DNA of 64,000 nt from Ciona savignyi (Eukaryota > Chordata > Ascidiacea > Phlebobranchia > Cionidae). The DNA is taken from contig CH002976.1 in NCBI GenBank assembly GCA_000149265.1, positions 56,802 through 120,801 of the forward strand. Direction: 5' to 3'. Below, piece after piece: positions 47,433-57,639 of this stretch (its first letter is position 1; each line of letters opens with the position of its first letter). The position numbers and the translations under genes were made by a program. The notes beneath the pieces are model-generated. The model worked only from the letters and a program-made list of their open reading frames with translations, was not told where the DNA came from and did not search any database.

Positions 47433-47927
47433 GATTGCGCCAATGTTAAGTTGTGTGAGTGTCCGTGATAGCGGTAATCTTGTTTGTATCGGTGTCGAGG
47501 AGATTTCGGGTGCTGTTATGTCGGGTGCGAGTGACAGCAGGGTATACGGCACGACTAATGACGAAGGACATGGAAGTTTTGTGCTGGACGACACCGAGGA
47601 GAGACGAGACGAAAAAGACAAGGGATGCAGAAAACTTGTGCCAGACGTGGACAAAAGAAAGCCGGTCGAAGTAAGACGTGGGTACTCCGAGACCGGTGGA
47701 AGTTTGGTACCGGACGTGATCGAGAAGAGCGTTTGTGTGTTTGATCTAGAGGACTTTGCTGTTGCCCCAGTAAAAAGGACCTCGTGGTTATTGATGAACC
47801 GGGTCTTCGACCCTGGAGGTTTATCAGCGCATTGAAACTATTTTTGAATTGAGGGTGTGATTTAATTTTTTTTCCTGTATCGGTAATTTAAATTTTGGAT
47901 ATTTTGTGTTTTTTTAGGGGGGGAGAG

Positions 47928-48073
47928 TGTAACGTTCGTCGCATTCCTTTTGTTTATTACTTGATTGCCTTAATTTGACGCGCGGGCGCCTTTGCCGCTG
48001 CGGCGCACTGTATAAAAGATTGTGTTTAATGCAAGAGGAGAGAATAAAAACTGCCACTATACGATTCGCTACA
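47928..48073 (+). repeat. 3' LTR
   Basis: Identical to the 5' LTR, preceded by the purine tract and followed by the GTAA target duplication. Confidence 0.88.
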
Positions 48074-48077
48074 GTAA

Positions 48078-49280
48078 CAATGGTGGTGATTCCCCAATGT
48101 TTGTACGGTTGAAAGCAGCATGTGCTACGCTACGCGCCGGTGTTCTTGTTTATTTATTAAGTTTTGTAATAGCAGAGCATTGATTCGTGAAATAAAGGCG
48201 TTGATTGTGCATCTTTTAGCTGTTTTGTTGGGAAAAAGTTGCCGATGTACAGAGGGGTACCAGCTCAACTGGGAGGGTTTTGAGTTTAGGTTGCAGATCC
48301 AAGCTTCAATTTTAAATGGTAAAACAACCTATAAGACTTTCCGTGACAGGATTTTGAGTGACAGCCACTTTTGTAAGGTCACTTTGCATTGGATAGATCG
48401 AGAGAACAATGGCATCGCCTCCTAAACTATGTTGTTAAAGCTATAAAGATGGAAAACCAGTGTAATGATAGGTTTAGTGAATAAACTCGTTAAAGATGTT
48501 AATTGACAAACATAAAGAGCATAAAGGAGATTCCGATTAGCGAACTCAAGTTTAGGCTTATCCATGTGGTTGGAAAATTAAATGACATAATAAGGAAAGG
48601 CCATAATCGTCGTATTAGCTTTGCCATACAGTTTTAAAGTCGAGGAGTTTGCATTGTTTTGTATCCTAGATGTTGGCGACGGTGCAATAGCCTTGTATAT
48701 ATACGACATTGATTTGGGCGACGACTAGCCTATGTCTTGCCAGGGAATCCCTTGGCATCGATGGCTGGCTGGATTTGTTCCTTTAACCTTTCAGCTGACT
48801 GCCGATGACAAACCGTGAACCGTTGTCAACTTGCCACCTCAAGATTTCACGAGTAACCATAGAATACTAAAGACTTTGTTGTCTGTGTAACAGTTTGGTG
48901 TGATCTAATTAATTTGCCAACTGGCGATAACAGATTACTTATTCTAATGATTTAAGTTTGCAGTCAAAAGCGTAAATGTTAGACAATCAATTCCAAACGA
49001 CATCTAAACTGTACAAGTATTTTTAATCTAAAACTTAAGGATAAGCATGACAATGCTAACATCGGTTTATATACCAAAAAGACAAAGCAACAAATGTAAT
49101 TAAATCTATTAATAGGTTCATATAGAATGGACTCAAATTGAGCACGCCACATGTGTTTCGGTCAGTCCCGGTCAGTAGGATGTTTTCACGTCAGTAGGAT
49201 TACATAAGCTTTCATTATAGAGTTTAGTTTAGTTGTTGTCATTTTTGCCCCAATGTTAAAAATGGCAAACGAATCAAATG
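48078..49280. other. Unique stretch between the LTR element and a SINE
   Basis: An open frame at 48120-48425 is not recognisable and has no clear splice sites. Confidence 0.45.
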
Positions 49281-49571
49281 TCCGGCCGGTTAGTCTGGTG
49301 GTTTAGTGCGACACCTTTCAACCAAAAGGTTGCAGATGCGAAACTGGTCGTTACCTAGTCCGTTGTGTCCTTGGGCAAGGCACTTAACGGAGCGGAGTAA
49401 TGGGTTGTAATAAATTGGAGGAAAGTCTTAATTATACACAACACACTTCAATAGCTCCGGTAACCCGACGGTGGGCGCGAGGTAATCTGACGATAGCCTG
49501 TGTGTTAACCCCTTTGGTTTTCCTATTCACGGGAATAAACATGAGTAGGCTATCCTATTCTATCCTATCCC
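49281..49571 (+). mobile_element. SINE, full length
   Basis: The head TCCGGCCGGTTAGTCTGGTG with A-box-like TGGTTTAGTGCG, a B-box region, and a long tail TATCCTATTCTATCC make this the clearest plus-strand copy. Confidence 0.88.
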
Positions 49572-50109
49572 TAAATAGTGAGCTAAAAATGGATGGCAGG
49601 CAACTGTAAAGTTTTATGGAGGGACTGTGGAAAATATAAATCAGTTTGAACTATTCTCTTTGCGCTTAATGAGTTCTAGAAATAACCAGTGTTTCCAGTT
49701 ATCGCAAGCGGTACAAAATGAAATGCCGTTTCTTGTAGACAACGCCATGGCAATGGCAATTGTCACAAATTGGTGGTGTTTTGTGGAATATTCGAATCCA
49801 CACATTTTGTTAGTGAATGGTTGGCGTCAACGTTAGTTTTTCAGTTAGTTACGTGTTTTGCCCGTACTTATTACGAAGTTGTTTGACGGGCATTTTAATT
49901 AGTTGTCTACTGTTGAATTTAAACTCGAAATTTAAGGATAGATGTTTTTGGACAGAAGCAAAAAAGAGTATAATTTCTACTATACGTAGGTTACGCCATT
50001 GTCAGTCAGTATTAGGGCTGTAAGAGAGTTATGTTGTTTGGACACACTTAGATAAATTATTTACAACTTTTGTAGGTTTTTTGACTTATTTCCTCGGTAC
50101 CCCAATTAC

Positions 50110-50489
50110 CCCGTATGGAAAGTACGTCAATTTTCGCCGAGATCTCGAGTGTGCACGCGCCAAATATTTAAGTGTGCAGTGTGCAAACGTCCAAGAATGC
50201 ACACTTCAAGTGTGCACACAATCTCCTTTTCATAACTGTTTTACAAATATCTTAAAAAACATAGTATTCTATCCTTAATCTTTCGTGTCCGTCAGCTAAC
50301 ACATCTATCTACATAACTAAAATTGTACGGAAAGTAAATTACCCGAGGTCCAGAGGTAGGTTTACAAGTTTATTGGAAATTATACGATGTTTATACTGCC
50401 AGCTCGCTAGTGTGTGTGAAATTACCCAAGTGTGCAAAAGACGCAGGAAAAAAAACTCGAGTGTGCAGCTGCCGTACTTTCCATACTGG
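50110..50489. mobile_element. 380-bp hAT-type MITE, copy upstream of GET4
   Basis: Same ends and subterminal AGTGTGCA clusters as 43871-44248, with only a few differences by eye. Perfect 8-bp duplication CCAATTAC at 50102-50109 and 50490-50497. It sits 157 bp before the GET4 start codon. Confidence 0.85.
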
Positions 50490-50491
50490 CC

Positions 50492-50564
50492 AATTACTAC
50501 AGGATCGCCTTGAGAGTTCGGGTTAGGGTTTCAAGCTCTCGATTCAAGCGATCCTGTAGTAATT
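50492..50564. repeat. Perfect 17-bp inverted repeat hairpin upstream of GET4
   Basis: Arms AATTACTACAGGATCGC and GCGATCCTGTAGTAATT enclose 39 bp whose ends pair further (CTTGAGAG / CTCTCGATTCAAG). It may be a tiny MITE or a cruciform. It lies 83 bp before the GET4 ATG, and the left tip overlaps the target duplication of the adjacent MITE. Confidence 0.75.
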
Positions 50565-50646
50565 AGAAACATCATATTTACCATGCATTAAACTTTTATA
50601 TAGTCATAGGAAGCAGCAGATTTTTGTTCTTAGGTTTGTTATAAAA

Positions 50647-51609
50647 ATGAGTTCAAACAGCGGCGGGCTTGAACGATTGAAACAAAAGCTGAATCGAAAT
50701 ATAGAGGATGGCAACCACTACGAAGCCCATCAGCTTTACAATACTCTGTTCTACCGGTTGGGTGGTAAGAATCTGCACTCAGAGGCACAAGATCTGGTAG
50801 CAACTGGCGCGTTTTACTTGTTTGAGCACAAGAAATTCGGAAGCGCGGCGCAATTGTGTTTATTGTATGTGGAGTCTTTAGAAAATCATGTAAGAGTCGT
50901 GGATGGCAAGCGTATTGACATTCTAGGCAAAATGCACGCCACGATGCCAAAGGAATTGCCGGAATTAGAGGCGTTCGAAAGTCGGGTCATCAACTGGTCT
51001 TTGAACATACCTGAGTCGCCAAAACGTGGAACCAGGAATTTGAGGCATAAATTTGCAATGAATTACTGGGAGGAAAAGTTGTATGAGGATTCTAGATATC
51101 ATTTCTTGTATTCCGGCGATGGAAAAGCGTTTGCGAAAATGTTGATTGAATTTGCAGGGTACCGTGGACGTCCAGAGGAATTCGACCTCTTCTTAACGCA
51201 AGCTGTGCTACAAACCTTATGCTTAAATTCATCGGATTACTTTGATGATTGTACAGTGGTGGCGGAAACCTTATTTCAATCTTATGTTGAACTGAACCCG
51301 AAAATATCCCTCAAACGCCCATTTGCGTACCCCATTCTAAACTTTCTTTATTTTCTCCTAATTACAATAAAGAAGAAGCATCTTCCTACGTTCACGTTTT
51401 TGTGCGAAGTCTATCAGCCGTCGCTACGAAGGGACTTTGAAAATATTCGGTACCTTGAAAAAATCGGGCAGGAATTTTTTGGCGTCAAGAGCCAGAGTGC
51501 AAAACCGGGATTTTTTGAGAATTTAATGCAGAATTTATTCGTGGACGACACTCCTGAACCCCAGGATGTCAAAACGACGACATCAATGACAGAAGAGGAT
51601 TTGGACTGA
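50647..51609 (+). CDS. GET4: GET4 / TRC35-type tail-anchored protein targeting factor, single exon
   Basis: Get4 is the alpha-solenoid scaffold of the cytosolic BAG6-UBL4A-GET4 complex, which hands tail-anchored proteins to GET3 for ER insertion. The 320-residue frame matches the family along its whole length (human about 327). Visible family signatures are NHYEAHQLYNTLFYR near residue 24, an SRYHFLYSGDG block near residue 140, TQAVLQTLCL near residue 180, LNFLYFLL near residue 230 and YQPSLRRD near residue 260. It ends in an acidic tail, SMTEEDLD. No intron interrupts it, unlike the three neighbouring genes and unlike vertebrate GET4. The ATG is preceded 16 bases upstream by a pyrimidine-rich stretch ending TTCTTAG, so a 5'-UTR splice or spliced-leader acceptor is plausible. 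A possible poly(A) signal, AATAAA, lies near 51787. It may be an intact retrocopy or simply an intron-less lineage gene. Confidence 0.95.
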   Translation: MSSNSGGLERLKQKLNRNIEDGNHYEAHQLYNTLFYRLGGKNLHSEAQDLVATGAFYLFEHKKFGSAAQLCLLYVESLENHVRVVDGKRIDILGKMHATMPKELPELEAFESRVINWSLNIPESPKRGTRNLRHKFAMNYWEEKLYEDSRYHFLYSGDGKAFAKMLIEFAGYRGRPEEFDLFLTQAVLQTLCLNSSDYFDDCTVVAETLFQSYVELNPKISLKRPFAYPILNFLYFLLITIKKKHLPTFTFLCEVYQPSLRRDFENIRYLEKIGQEFFGVKSQSAKPGFFENLMQNLFVDDTPEPQDVKTTTSMTEEDLD

Positions 51610-53101
51610 TGACTTAGCGATTTTATAGGCGTAAAATTTTTTGTTTTAGGGCTTTAATTTAATTTGGCGTTTTTTTGTAACAGTTCTTGACAACTCTTAG
51701 AAAACATTTTCTTTAAATTGTTTTGCCACAGTAAAAGCCTTCACTGGACAAAACGATTGCTAAAAAATAAGAAGAAAAAGATGTAAAATAAAAATAATTA
51801 TGGGTCCAAAATTCCGTGCCAAAGATTAAACAATTTTTCATTTAATTCCACATGCAAATATTGAACATAATGTACTGTATACAACATGTTTTATAAGGTA
51901 CACTTATACGTGCAGGGCAGCACTGGTGTTTTCAAAAAGCATCTGGTAACACTTTTGTCAAAAAGCATCTGGCTACACTTATGTCAAAAAAGCATCTGGC
52001 AGCACTTTCATCAAATACCATCTGGCAACACTTAACTAAAAATTCAACTACCAACAATCGCCAAATTATGACTCAGCACATTTTTCACAGTCGCCAAGTT
52101 TATTCTATTTGTGATGACGAAAGACACATCTATGACATTGCTATATTGTATTGGTGACAAATTGTTTTTGGGATGGTGACAGCAGTTTTCTAGTTATGAT
52201 TTTTGCAGTTTGATAATCTAGTAAAGTATACAGATTTGAACTAGGTATATATTTGACTGGGCTTATAGATATCCCAGCTACATTTTTAAATATAGCGATG
52301 ATTATATTTATATATGTTCTTCCGACTTAAAAATGGGGGTTTAAAGTTACAATTTATAGACCATTCTATTGAAACTATACACATATACTACAGTTCATGG
52401 CATTAGCTTGCAATTGCTTTTCTATTTTGGTGTTTTAGCAATTTTTAACATTATGACCTGTGTAAATTTTCCCCTTTGAGAATATGAATGAATTAACCAC
52501 CCATATGAAATAACAGCAACTTGATTCTTATCATAAAGCAAGTTACTTTACAATACCCTACTATAAAGTCTCTCTTGATCTTTTCTTGTTATCCACACAC
52601 TGGTTCAAACACCTGTCTAACATTGTTAAAATACCAAAATATATTTAATCAGTTTTTAAAGAAAATAAATACAATGTTTTCATGGATTTTAAAATCTTGG
52701 TTTAATCGCTTTAAACGTTTTGGTAAATTTCAAGACGCATATCCTAAAGAAAGGTTTATTTGTATACATACGTTTTACATAAAAAATTGGTTTTTGAAAT
52801 GCTACGTATTTATAACAAAGAAAAAAAGTTCATTTTTATCACCGTAATTCATGTACTGAAATAACTGTGACAGTTTATTTGATGTGGTGATATGACAATT
52901 AATACCACCGCATATATTGGTATATAAGATTGTTCAACCTAAACCCCCCAAGAATAAAATGACCAAAAATATTCTTCACTTTTCAAGACGATAATTTATT
53001 TCCGGAACGTTTCAAAAACTGTTTTTTAAATCGGACTTAACATTAAACAAAATTGTGTTTTTTCTTCTAATTAAAGTTATGGTCGCTTAAATTTGTATTA
53101 A
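51610..53101. other. GET4-TMCO1 intergenic region
   Basis: Holds the GET4 3' end, a 30-bp minisatellite and AT-rich DNA. The frame at 52521-52847 looks like chance. Confidence 0.55.
51925..52035. repeat. About 30-bp repeat CAAAAAGCATCTGG
   Basis: Four units downstream of GET4, for example TCAAAAAGCATCTGGCTACA. Confidence 0.75.
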
Positions 53102-53119
53102 TTTTGTTTCAGAGGCAAC
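53102..53119 (+). promoter_or_regulatory. 3' splice acceptor just before the TMCO1 ATG
   Basis: TTTTGTTTCAG leaves only AGGCAAC before the ATG. It is either the 3' end of a 5'-UTR intron or a spliced-leader acceptor. Confidence 0.5.
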
Positions 53120-56100
53120 ATGTTAGGAGATAGTTTGTTAATCGTTTGCATATCCATAGTCACAGCCCTTTTAGCTGAAGGTAAGTTTTGTTATTTTTAA
53201 TAGAATATAAATCATGAATTCAAAAAACTTAATTAGCTTCGATTTAAGATTTTTACATTTAAATTTTGCTTACATCTTAGTATTCATTTTTTATATTAAT
53301 TTAAAAAAGGGGTATTTAGGGATAGGATATTCATGTTTATCCCCGTAAATGGAAAAACCAAGGGGGTTAACACACGGGCAATCGTCAGATCACCTAACGC
53401 CCATCATCAGGTTATCAGAGCTATTGCAGTGTGTTGTGTATGATTCACATGGTATTTCATTTTAGTAGAACCCATTGCCACAGTGCCTTGTCAAAAGACA
53501 TAACTGACTAGCTATTNNNNNNNNNNNNNNNNNNNNNNNNNNNNNNNNNNNNNNNNNNNNNNNNNNNNNNNNNNNNNNNNNNNNNNNNNNNNNNNNNNNN
53601 NNNNNNNNNNNNNNNNGTGGGCGCTAGGTTATCTGACGATTGCCCGTGTGTTAACCCCATTGGTTTTCCCATTCACGGAGATTAACATGAATATCCAATC
53701 CTATCCTAAGTATTTTTATTTTCGCATTTTATATTCTTTTATATAAAACACCTCCCCTTACACCAGGGTTGACATGGCTCATGGTGTATCGGACAGAAAA
53801 ATTCAAAAAACTTAAATCCGAGGTGGATAAACAAAGTAAAAAGGGTAAGTTGTGATGTCATAATGCAAATTTTTGTGAATTTGAAAGCTAGTTTAACTTG
53901 CTCTTTAGGATAGGGTTATGCATGGGCAAGTTGAAGCTATTTTTGTGGGTCTTTGATTTTTTATAAATTCGTGGCAGATTTTCCCTGAAACATAATACCA
54001 TAGAAGCAAGTTGACTGTGAGCCTAAGGTGTATTACTGTGCACCTTAGCAAGCCACTTTACATTGCTTCAACCCAGTGGTATCTAATACGTTGTCCAAAT
54101 TGAAAGTCATGTCTGATTATCTACACACTGTAATAACTCCAGCAACTCGACTGTGAACATAAGGTGTAATACTATGCACCTGCACCTCAGCAAGCCACTT
54201 ACAACAGGTTTACAATTTTCTTTTTTTGTTTCAAATAACTAAATCAACCACACGCGGGTATAAATTTATTTAGCAACTCTACTGTAAGCATGAGTTGTAT
54301 TACTGTTTACCTGCATCTGAGCTAGCCATTTTACTTCAACTAATGGAATGCATTACAATCTCCCAATTTTTCTCCTGTTATTCAATGACTAATTTACCCA
54401 CACACGACATTACATATACCTATCCACTCGACTGCAAGCATGAGGTCTATCTAACTCTCTGAATCGCAGTCGAAAAGAGGAAAGAGCTTCTGGGCGATGC
54501 GGCTGCAAGCAAGAACCAGAAACGACGTCTCGAACTTGAAGAAGAGAAACTGAAGAGCAACAATCGCGATCTCTCGGCTGTGCGCATGAAGTCGATGTTC
54601 GCCATCGGATTCTGCTTCACAGCGTTGCTTGGAACTCTCAGTTCAGTGTAGGTGTCTTTTCGTGAAATTCGTTATCTGTTACAGCAGGGATTCTTAACTC
54701 TTTCACTCCCGGCCAAATGCATTAATTCAAACATGCTGTCCCGCAGTGTTTTTTACAATTTTTAGTCATTTTCAAATTAGCACAGTTTTTCTAAAGTTTA
54801 TGCTATGATTTAATATTTAGTATGGTTGGAAAGATAATTTATCCCTCTTTTAAACAAGCTGCACATCTAAAATCTACCTCTAATAAAGAATATATTATGT
54901 AAACTTTAGTGAACACCACTTTTTATGCAAAGAAAATTCTGCTCGACTTTGAAAAATTTGAGGTGCACTGACAAACGAAATACTCACTTATTATTGGAAT
55001 GCCCAAATGAGATGAAAATTGGAATGTAGATTGTCTAATAGTTTTTGTACTCAGGAAAATTCGAACTGTATTTCTATCTTCAGTAGTTTTTTTACTATTT
55101 GTAATTGAAATTTCCCTTTTTTCTGACTATATTATGAAAACTTGAACCAAAACGCATTGAAGTTTTTAGTTTTGTAGAACTAAAATAGTAAAAAGTATAA
55201 AAAAGAACAGTGAAGGAAGTGTAAAAAGGGCATACAAAACCAAACAAACGCAAATACTATATCCAATATTCTTCAAAGCAGGGCACACCGAACTAGCTAG
55301 TCTCGCCGCCTTTTTCTTTATCGTGCGCTCAGCAGGCCCAGCTGGATTCATGCTTTGGTGAACACGAAGCATAACCGCCTGCTGCGAAAACGTCACCAAC
55401 GCTCTTCTTTTTATCTCAACGGCACGAAATTCACAGAGAATGTAAAGAAAGACTTGCTTGACAAAAAGAGCTTCTCTGCAAGTTAACACGACTCCTATTG
55501 GCTGAGTTAGTCACGTGTAAATTCGTGTAAAATCGATAGAAATAAGAGGCGAAGCCTTGAAAAAGAAAGGCTATCACTCCTCGCATTTTTAATATTTCTC
55601 CACGATAATCACAGAGAATAAAATATAGGGTTTCCTTGATCGAATGAGCCATAGCTGAGGTCTCTACCATTACGCATTGCGGAGAAATCGTTTTTTAGAT
55701 TTGCACCCATTTATGTACAGTCGGGATGCCATGTTTTACCACCAACTCGCGATATATGGCGAGTTGGGAGGGAAAGAGTTAAACAGGGGGGCATGCCCTA
55801 GGGGGCGTGAAAGCTTCACAAGGGGGTGCGTGCATGACAGTGAGAGTGACACTTTACCCAATGACACAACCGACTAGCTAGCGACCAGTTTCGAACCTGC
55901 AACCTTTTAGCTGAAAGTCATCACACTAAACCACCAAGCTAATCAGTATTTATAGCTATAAAGCCACACAAACACAACTAATAAAGAAATTGTCACAGAT
56001 TCGAAGGACGGGTTGTAGCTAAATTGCCGTTCACTCCGATCGGATTATTGCAAGGATTATCACATCGTGGCTTGATGGGGAAGGATTATACGGATTGCTC

Positions 56101-57474
56101 CTTCATATTTCTATACATCCTGTGCACGATGTCGATTCGACAGGTGATTTGTTGCTTTTTTTGTGAATAATCGGACATAACTTGATTTTGACAACATATT
56201 AGATACTACTGGGTTGGATCAATGTAAAGTGACTTGCTCAGGTGCAAAGTAATACACCTCATGCCCACAGTTGAGTTGCTGGAGCTATTACAGTGTGTGG
56301 ATAATCAGACATGACTTTCAATTTGGACGAATCATTAGACACCATTGGGTTGAAGCAATGTAAAGTGGCTTGCTCAGGTGCATAGTAATACACCTCATGC
56401 CCACAGTCGAGTTGCTGGAGCTATTACAGTGTGTGGATAATCAGACATGACTTTTAATTTGGACGACTCATTAGATACCATTGGGTTGGAGCAATGTATA
56501 ATGGCTTGCTTAGGTGCACAATAATGCACCTCATGCCCACAGTCAAGTTGCTGGAGCTATTACAGTGTGTGGATAATCAGACATGACTTTCAATTTGGAC
56601 GAATCATTAGACACCATTGGGTTGAAGCAATGTAAAGTGACTTGATCAGGTGCATAGTAATACACCTCATGCCCACAGTAGAGTTGTTGGAGCTATTACA
56701 GTGTGTGGATAATCAGACATGCTTTTCGATTTGGACGACTCATTAGATACCACTGGGTTGGAGCAATGTAAAGTGACTTGCTCAGGTGCACAGTAATACA
56801 GCTTATGCCCACAGATGAGTTGCTGGACCTATTACAGTGTGTGGATAATCGGACATGACTTTCAATTTGGACGACTCATTAGATACCACTGGGTTGGAGC
56901 AATGTATAGTGGCTTGTTTAGGTGCACAGTAATACACCGAGTGCTTATTGTCGAGTTTCTGGAGCTATTACAGTGTGTGGATGGTTGGTTCATTTATCTC
57001 CTCATGGGTGGGAAGCCAGACTTTATCCTCGGGTATCGTAAGACACCTTATGCTCATAGTCGAGTTGCTGCAGCTATTACAGTGTGTGGATAATCAGACA
57101 TGACTTTCAATTTGGACGAATCATTAGATACCACTGGGTTGGAGCAATGTAAAGTGGCTTTCTCAGGTGCACAGTTATACACCGCATGCCCACAGTCGAG
57201 TTGCTGGAGCTATTACAGTGTGTGGATAATCAGACATGACTTTCAATTTGGACGAATCATTAGATACCACTGGGTTGGAGCAATGTAAAGTGGCTTGCTT
57301 AGGTGCACAGTAATACACCTCACACCCACAATAACAAAGAGACATTACTAATTCTAGATTTAAAAAGAAACATTTAAACAGAATATCCAGAAACTACTGG
57401 GGTTTGCTCCGTCAAGAGCTGCCGCCAAACATGCAGGTGGTGGACTTTTTCAACCTCCCCAGAGCGCCAAATAA
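53120..57474 (+). CDS. TMCO1: TMCO1, ER calcium load-activated channel / translocon subunit, 5 exons
   Basis: TMCO1 is an ER membrane protein of the Oxa1 superfamily, linked to ER Ca2+ leak and to the multipass translocon. Exons: 53120-53180, 53767-53844, 54470-54647, 55999-56143, 57382-57474. All junctions are GT-AG, and the joined frame is 555 nt (184 residues; human 188). Exon 1 encodes the first membrane segment, LLIVCISIVTALLAEG. Exon 2 begins the coiled coil after VYRTEKFKKL. Exon 3 holds the basic coiled coil and NNRDLSAVRMKSMFAIGF. Exon 4 holds GRVVAKLPFTP, GLSHRGLMG and DCSFIFLYILCTMSIRQ. Exon 5 holds NIQKLLGFAPSRAA and a short Pro-rich tail ending SAK. The ATG follows a TTTGTTTCAG acceptor by 7 bases. 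A poly(A) signal AATAAA lies at 57600. Introns carry SINEs, a TTAA element and a satellite array; intron 1 contains an N gap. Confidence 0.95.
53317..53516 (-). mobile_element. SINE, cut by the gap, TMCO1 intron 1
   Basis: Tail and body run to ACTGACTAGCTATT at the N gap. It forms an inverted pair with the copy at 53617. Confidence 0.82.
53617..53709 (+). mobile_element. SINE 3' end after the gap, TMCO1 intron 1
   Basis: Starts at GTGGGCGCTAGGTTATCTG and ends in CAATCCTATCC, opposite in orientation to the copy before the gap. Confidence 0.8.
54000..54440 (-). repeat. 136-bp satellite, reverse orientation, TMCO1 intron 2
   Basis: Reverse-complement units (AAGGTGTATTACTGTGCACC, CAGCAACTCGACTGTG). 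They end about 30 bp before the exon 3 acceptor. Confidence 0.8.
54698..55778. mobile_element. TTAA-flanked (piggyBac-type) non-autonomous element in TMCO1 intron 3
   Basis: TTAA at 54694-54697 and 55779-55782 bracket inverted ends CTCTTTCACTCCC and GGGAGGGAAAGAG. TTAA target sites plus ends of this kind are the piggyBac pattern; Kolobok also uses TTAA. No transposase is seen in the 1,081 bp. Open frames inside it (for example 55166-55489 minus) look like chance frames. Confidence 0.7.
55848..55950 (-). mobile_element. SINE head fragment, TMCO1 intron 3
   Basis: Only the tRNA-like third: ACACAACCGACTAGCTAGCG, TTTCGAACCTGCAACC. Confidence 0.75.
56165..57335 (+). repeat. Main 136-bp satellite array, TMCO1 intron 4
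   Basis: The CATGCCCACAG phrase recurs at 56261, 56397, 56533, 56669, 56805, 56941, then 57050 and 57186: spacing 136 throughout except one 109-bp step. Confidence 0.92.
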
Positions 57475-57599
57475 CTTAAACGTACCCGCTGCAGGCAGGT
57501 TTTTAACTAGGCAATTCTGAACAAAATGGATTGATGAATGCAATTATAAAAAACATTGCGATTTCTCGTGCATATTGCAATAACTGTCAGTAAAGAGTG

Positions 57600-57605
57600 A
57601 ATAAA
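57600..57605 (+). promoter_or_regulatory. TMCO1 poly(A) signal
   Basis: AATAAA, 126 bp after the TMCO1 stop codon, the first such hexamer downstream. Confidence 0.55.
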
Positions 57606-57639
57606 TGATCAACGCCACTTTCTTTAGTTTTTAATTGGT

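Larger units (their letters stand above)
46359..48073 (+). mobile_element. Short LTR retrotransposon fossil, Ty3/gypsy-like gag, no pol seen
   Basis: Two 146-bp LTRs (46359-46504 and 47928-48073) begin TGTAAC and end GCTACA and are identical by eye, so the insertion is young. The flanks carry a 4-bp target duplication, GTAA. After the 5' LTR comes a primer-binding-like TTGGTGCTGTGACC, present twice in a 47-bp tandem leader. A purine tract precedes the 3' LTR. The interior holds a Gag-like region. No protease, reverse transcriptase, RNase H or integrase is visible, so it is not autonomous; the ends look whole. The family call rests on the Gag-like block (FSGENRWDEFSKRFE). Confidence 0.88.

Noticed and set aside
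46684-47654. Minus-strand frames across the LTR element
   Set aside because: Shadows of the Gag-like region on the opposite strand.
48120-48425. 101-codon plus-strand frame after the LTR element
   Set aside because: No homology recognised, no splice sites, ordinary composition; may be chance.
55166-55670. Two minus-strand frames of 79-107 codons
   Set aside because: Inside the TTAA element; no transposase motif or splice context.
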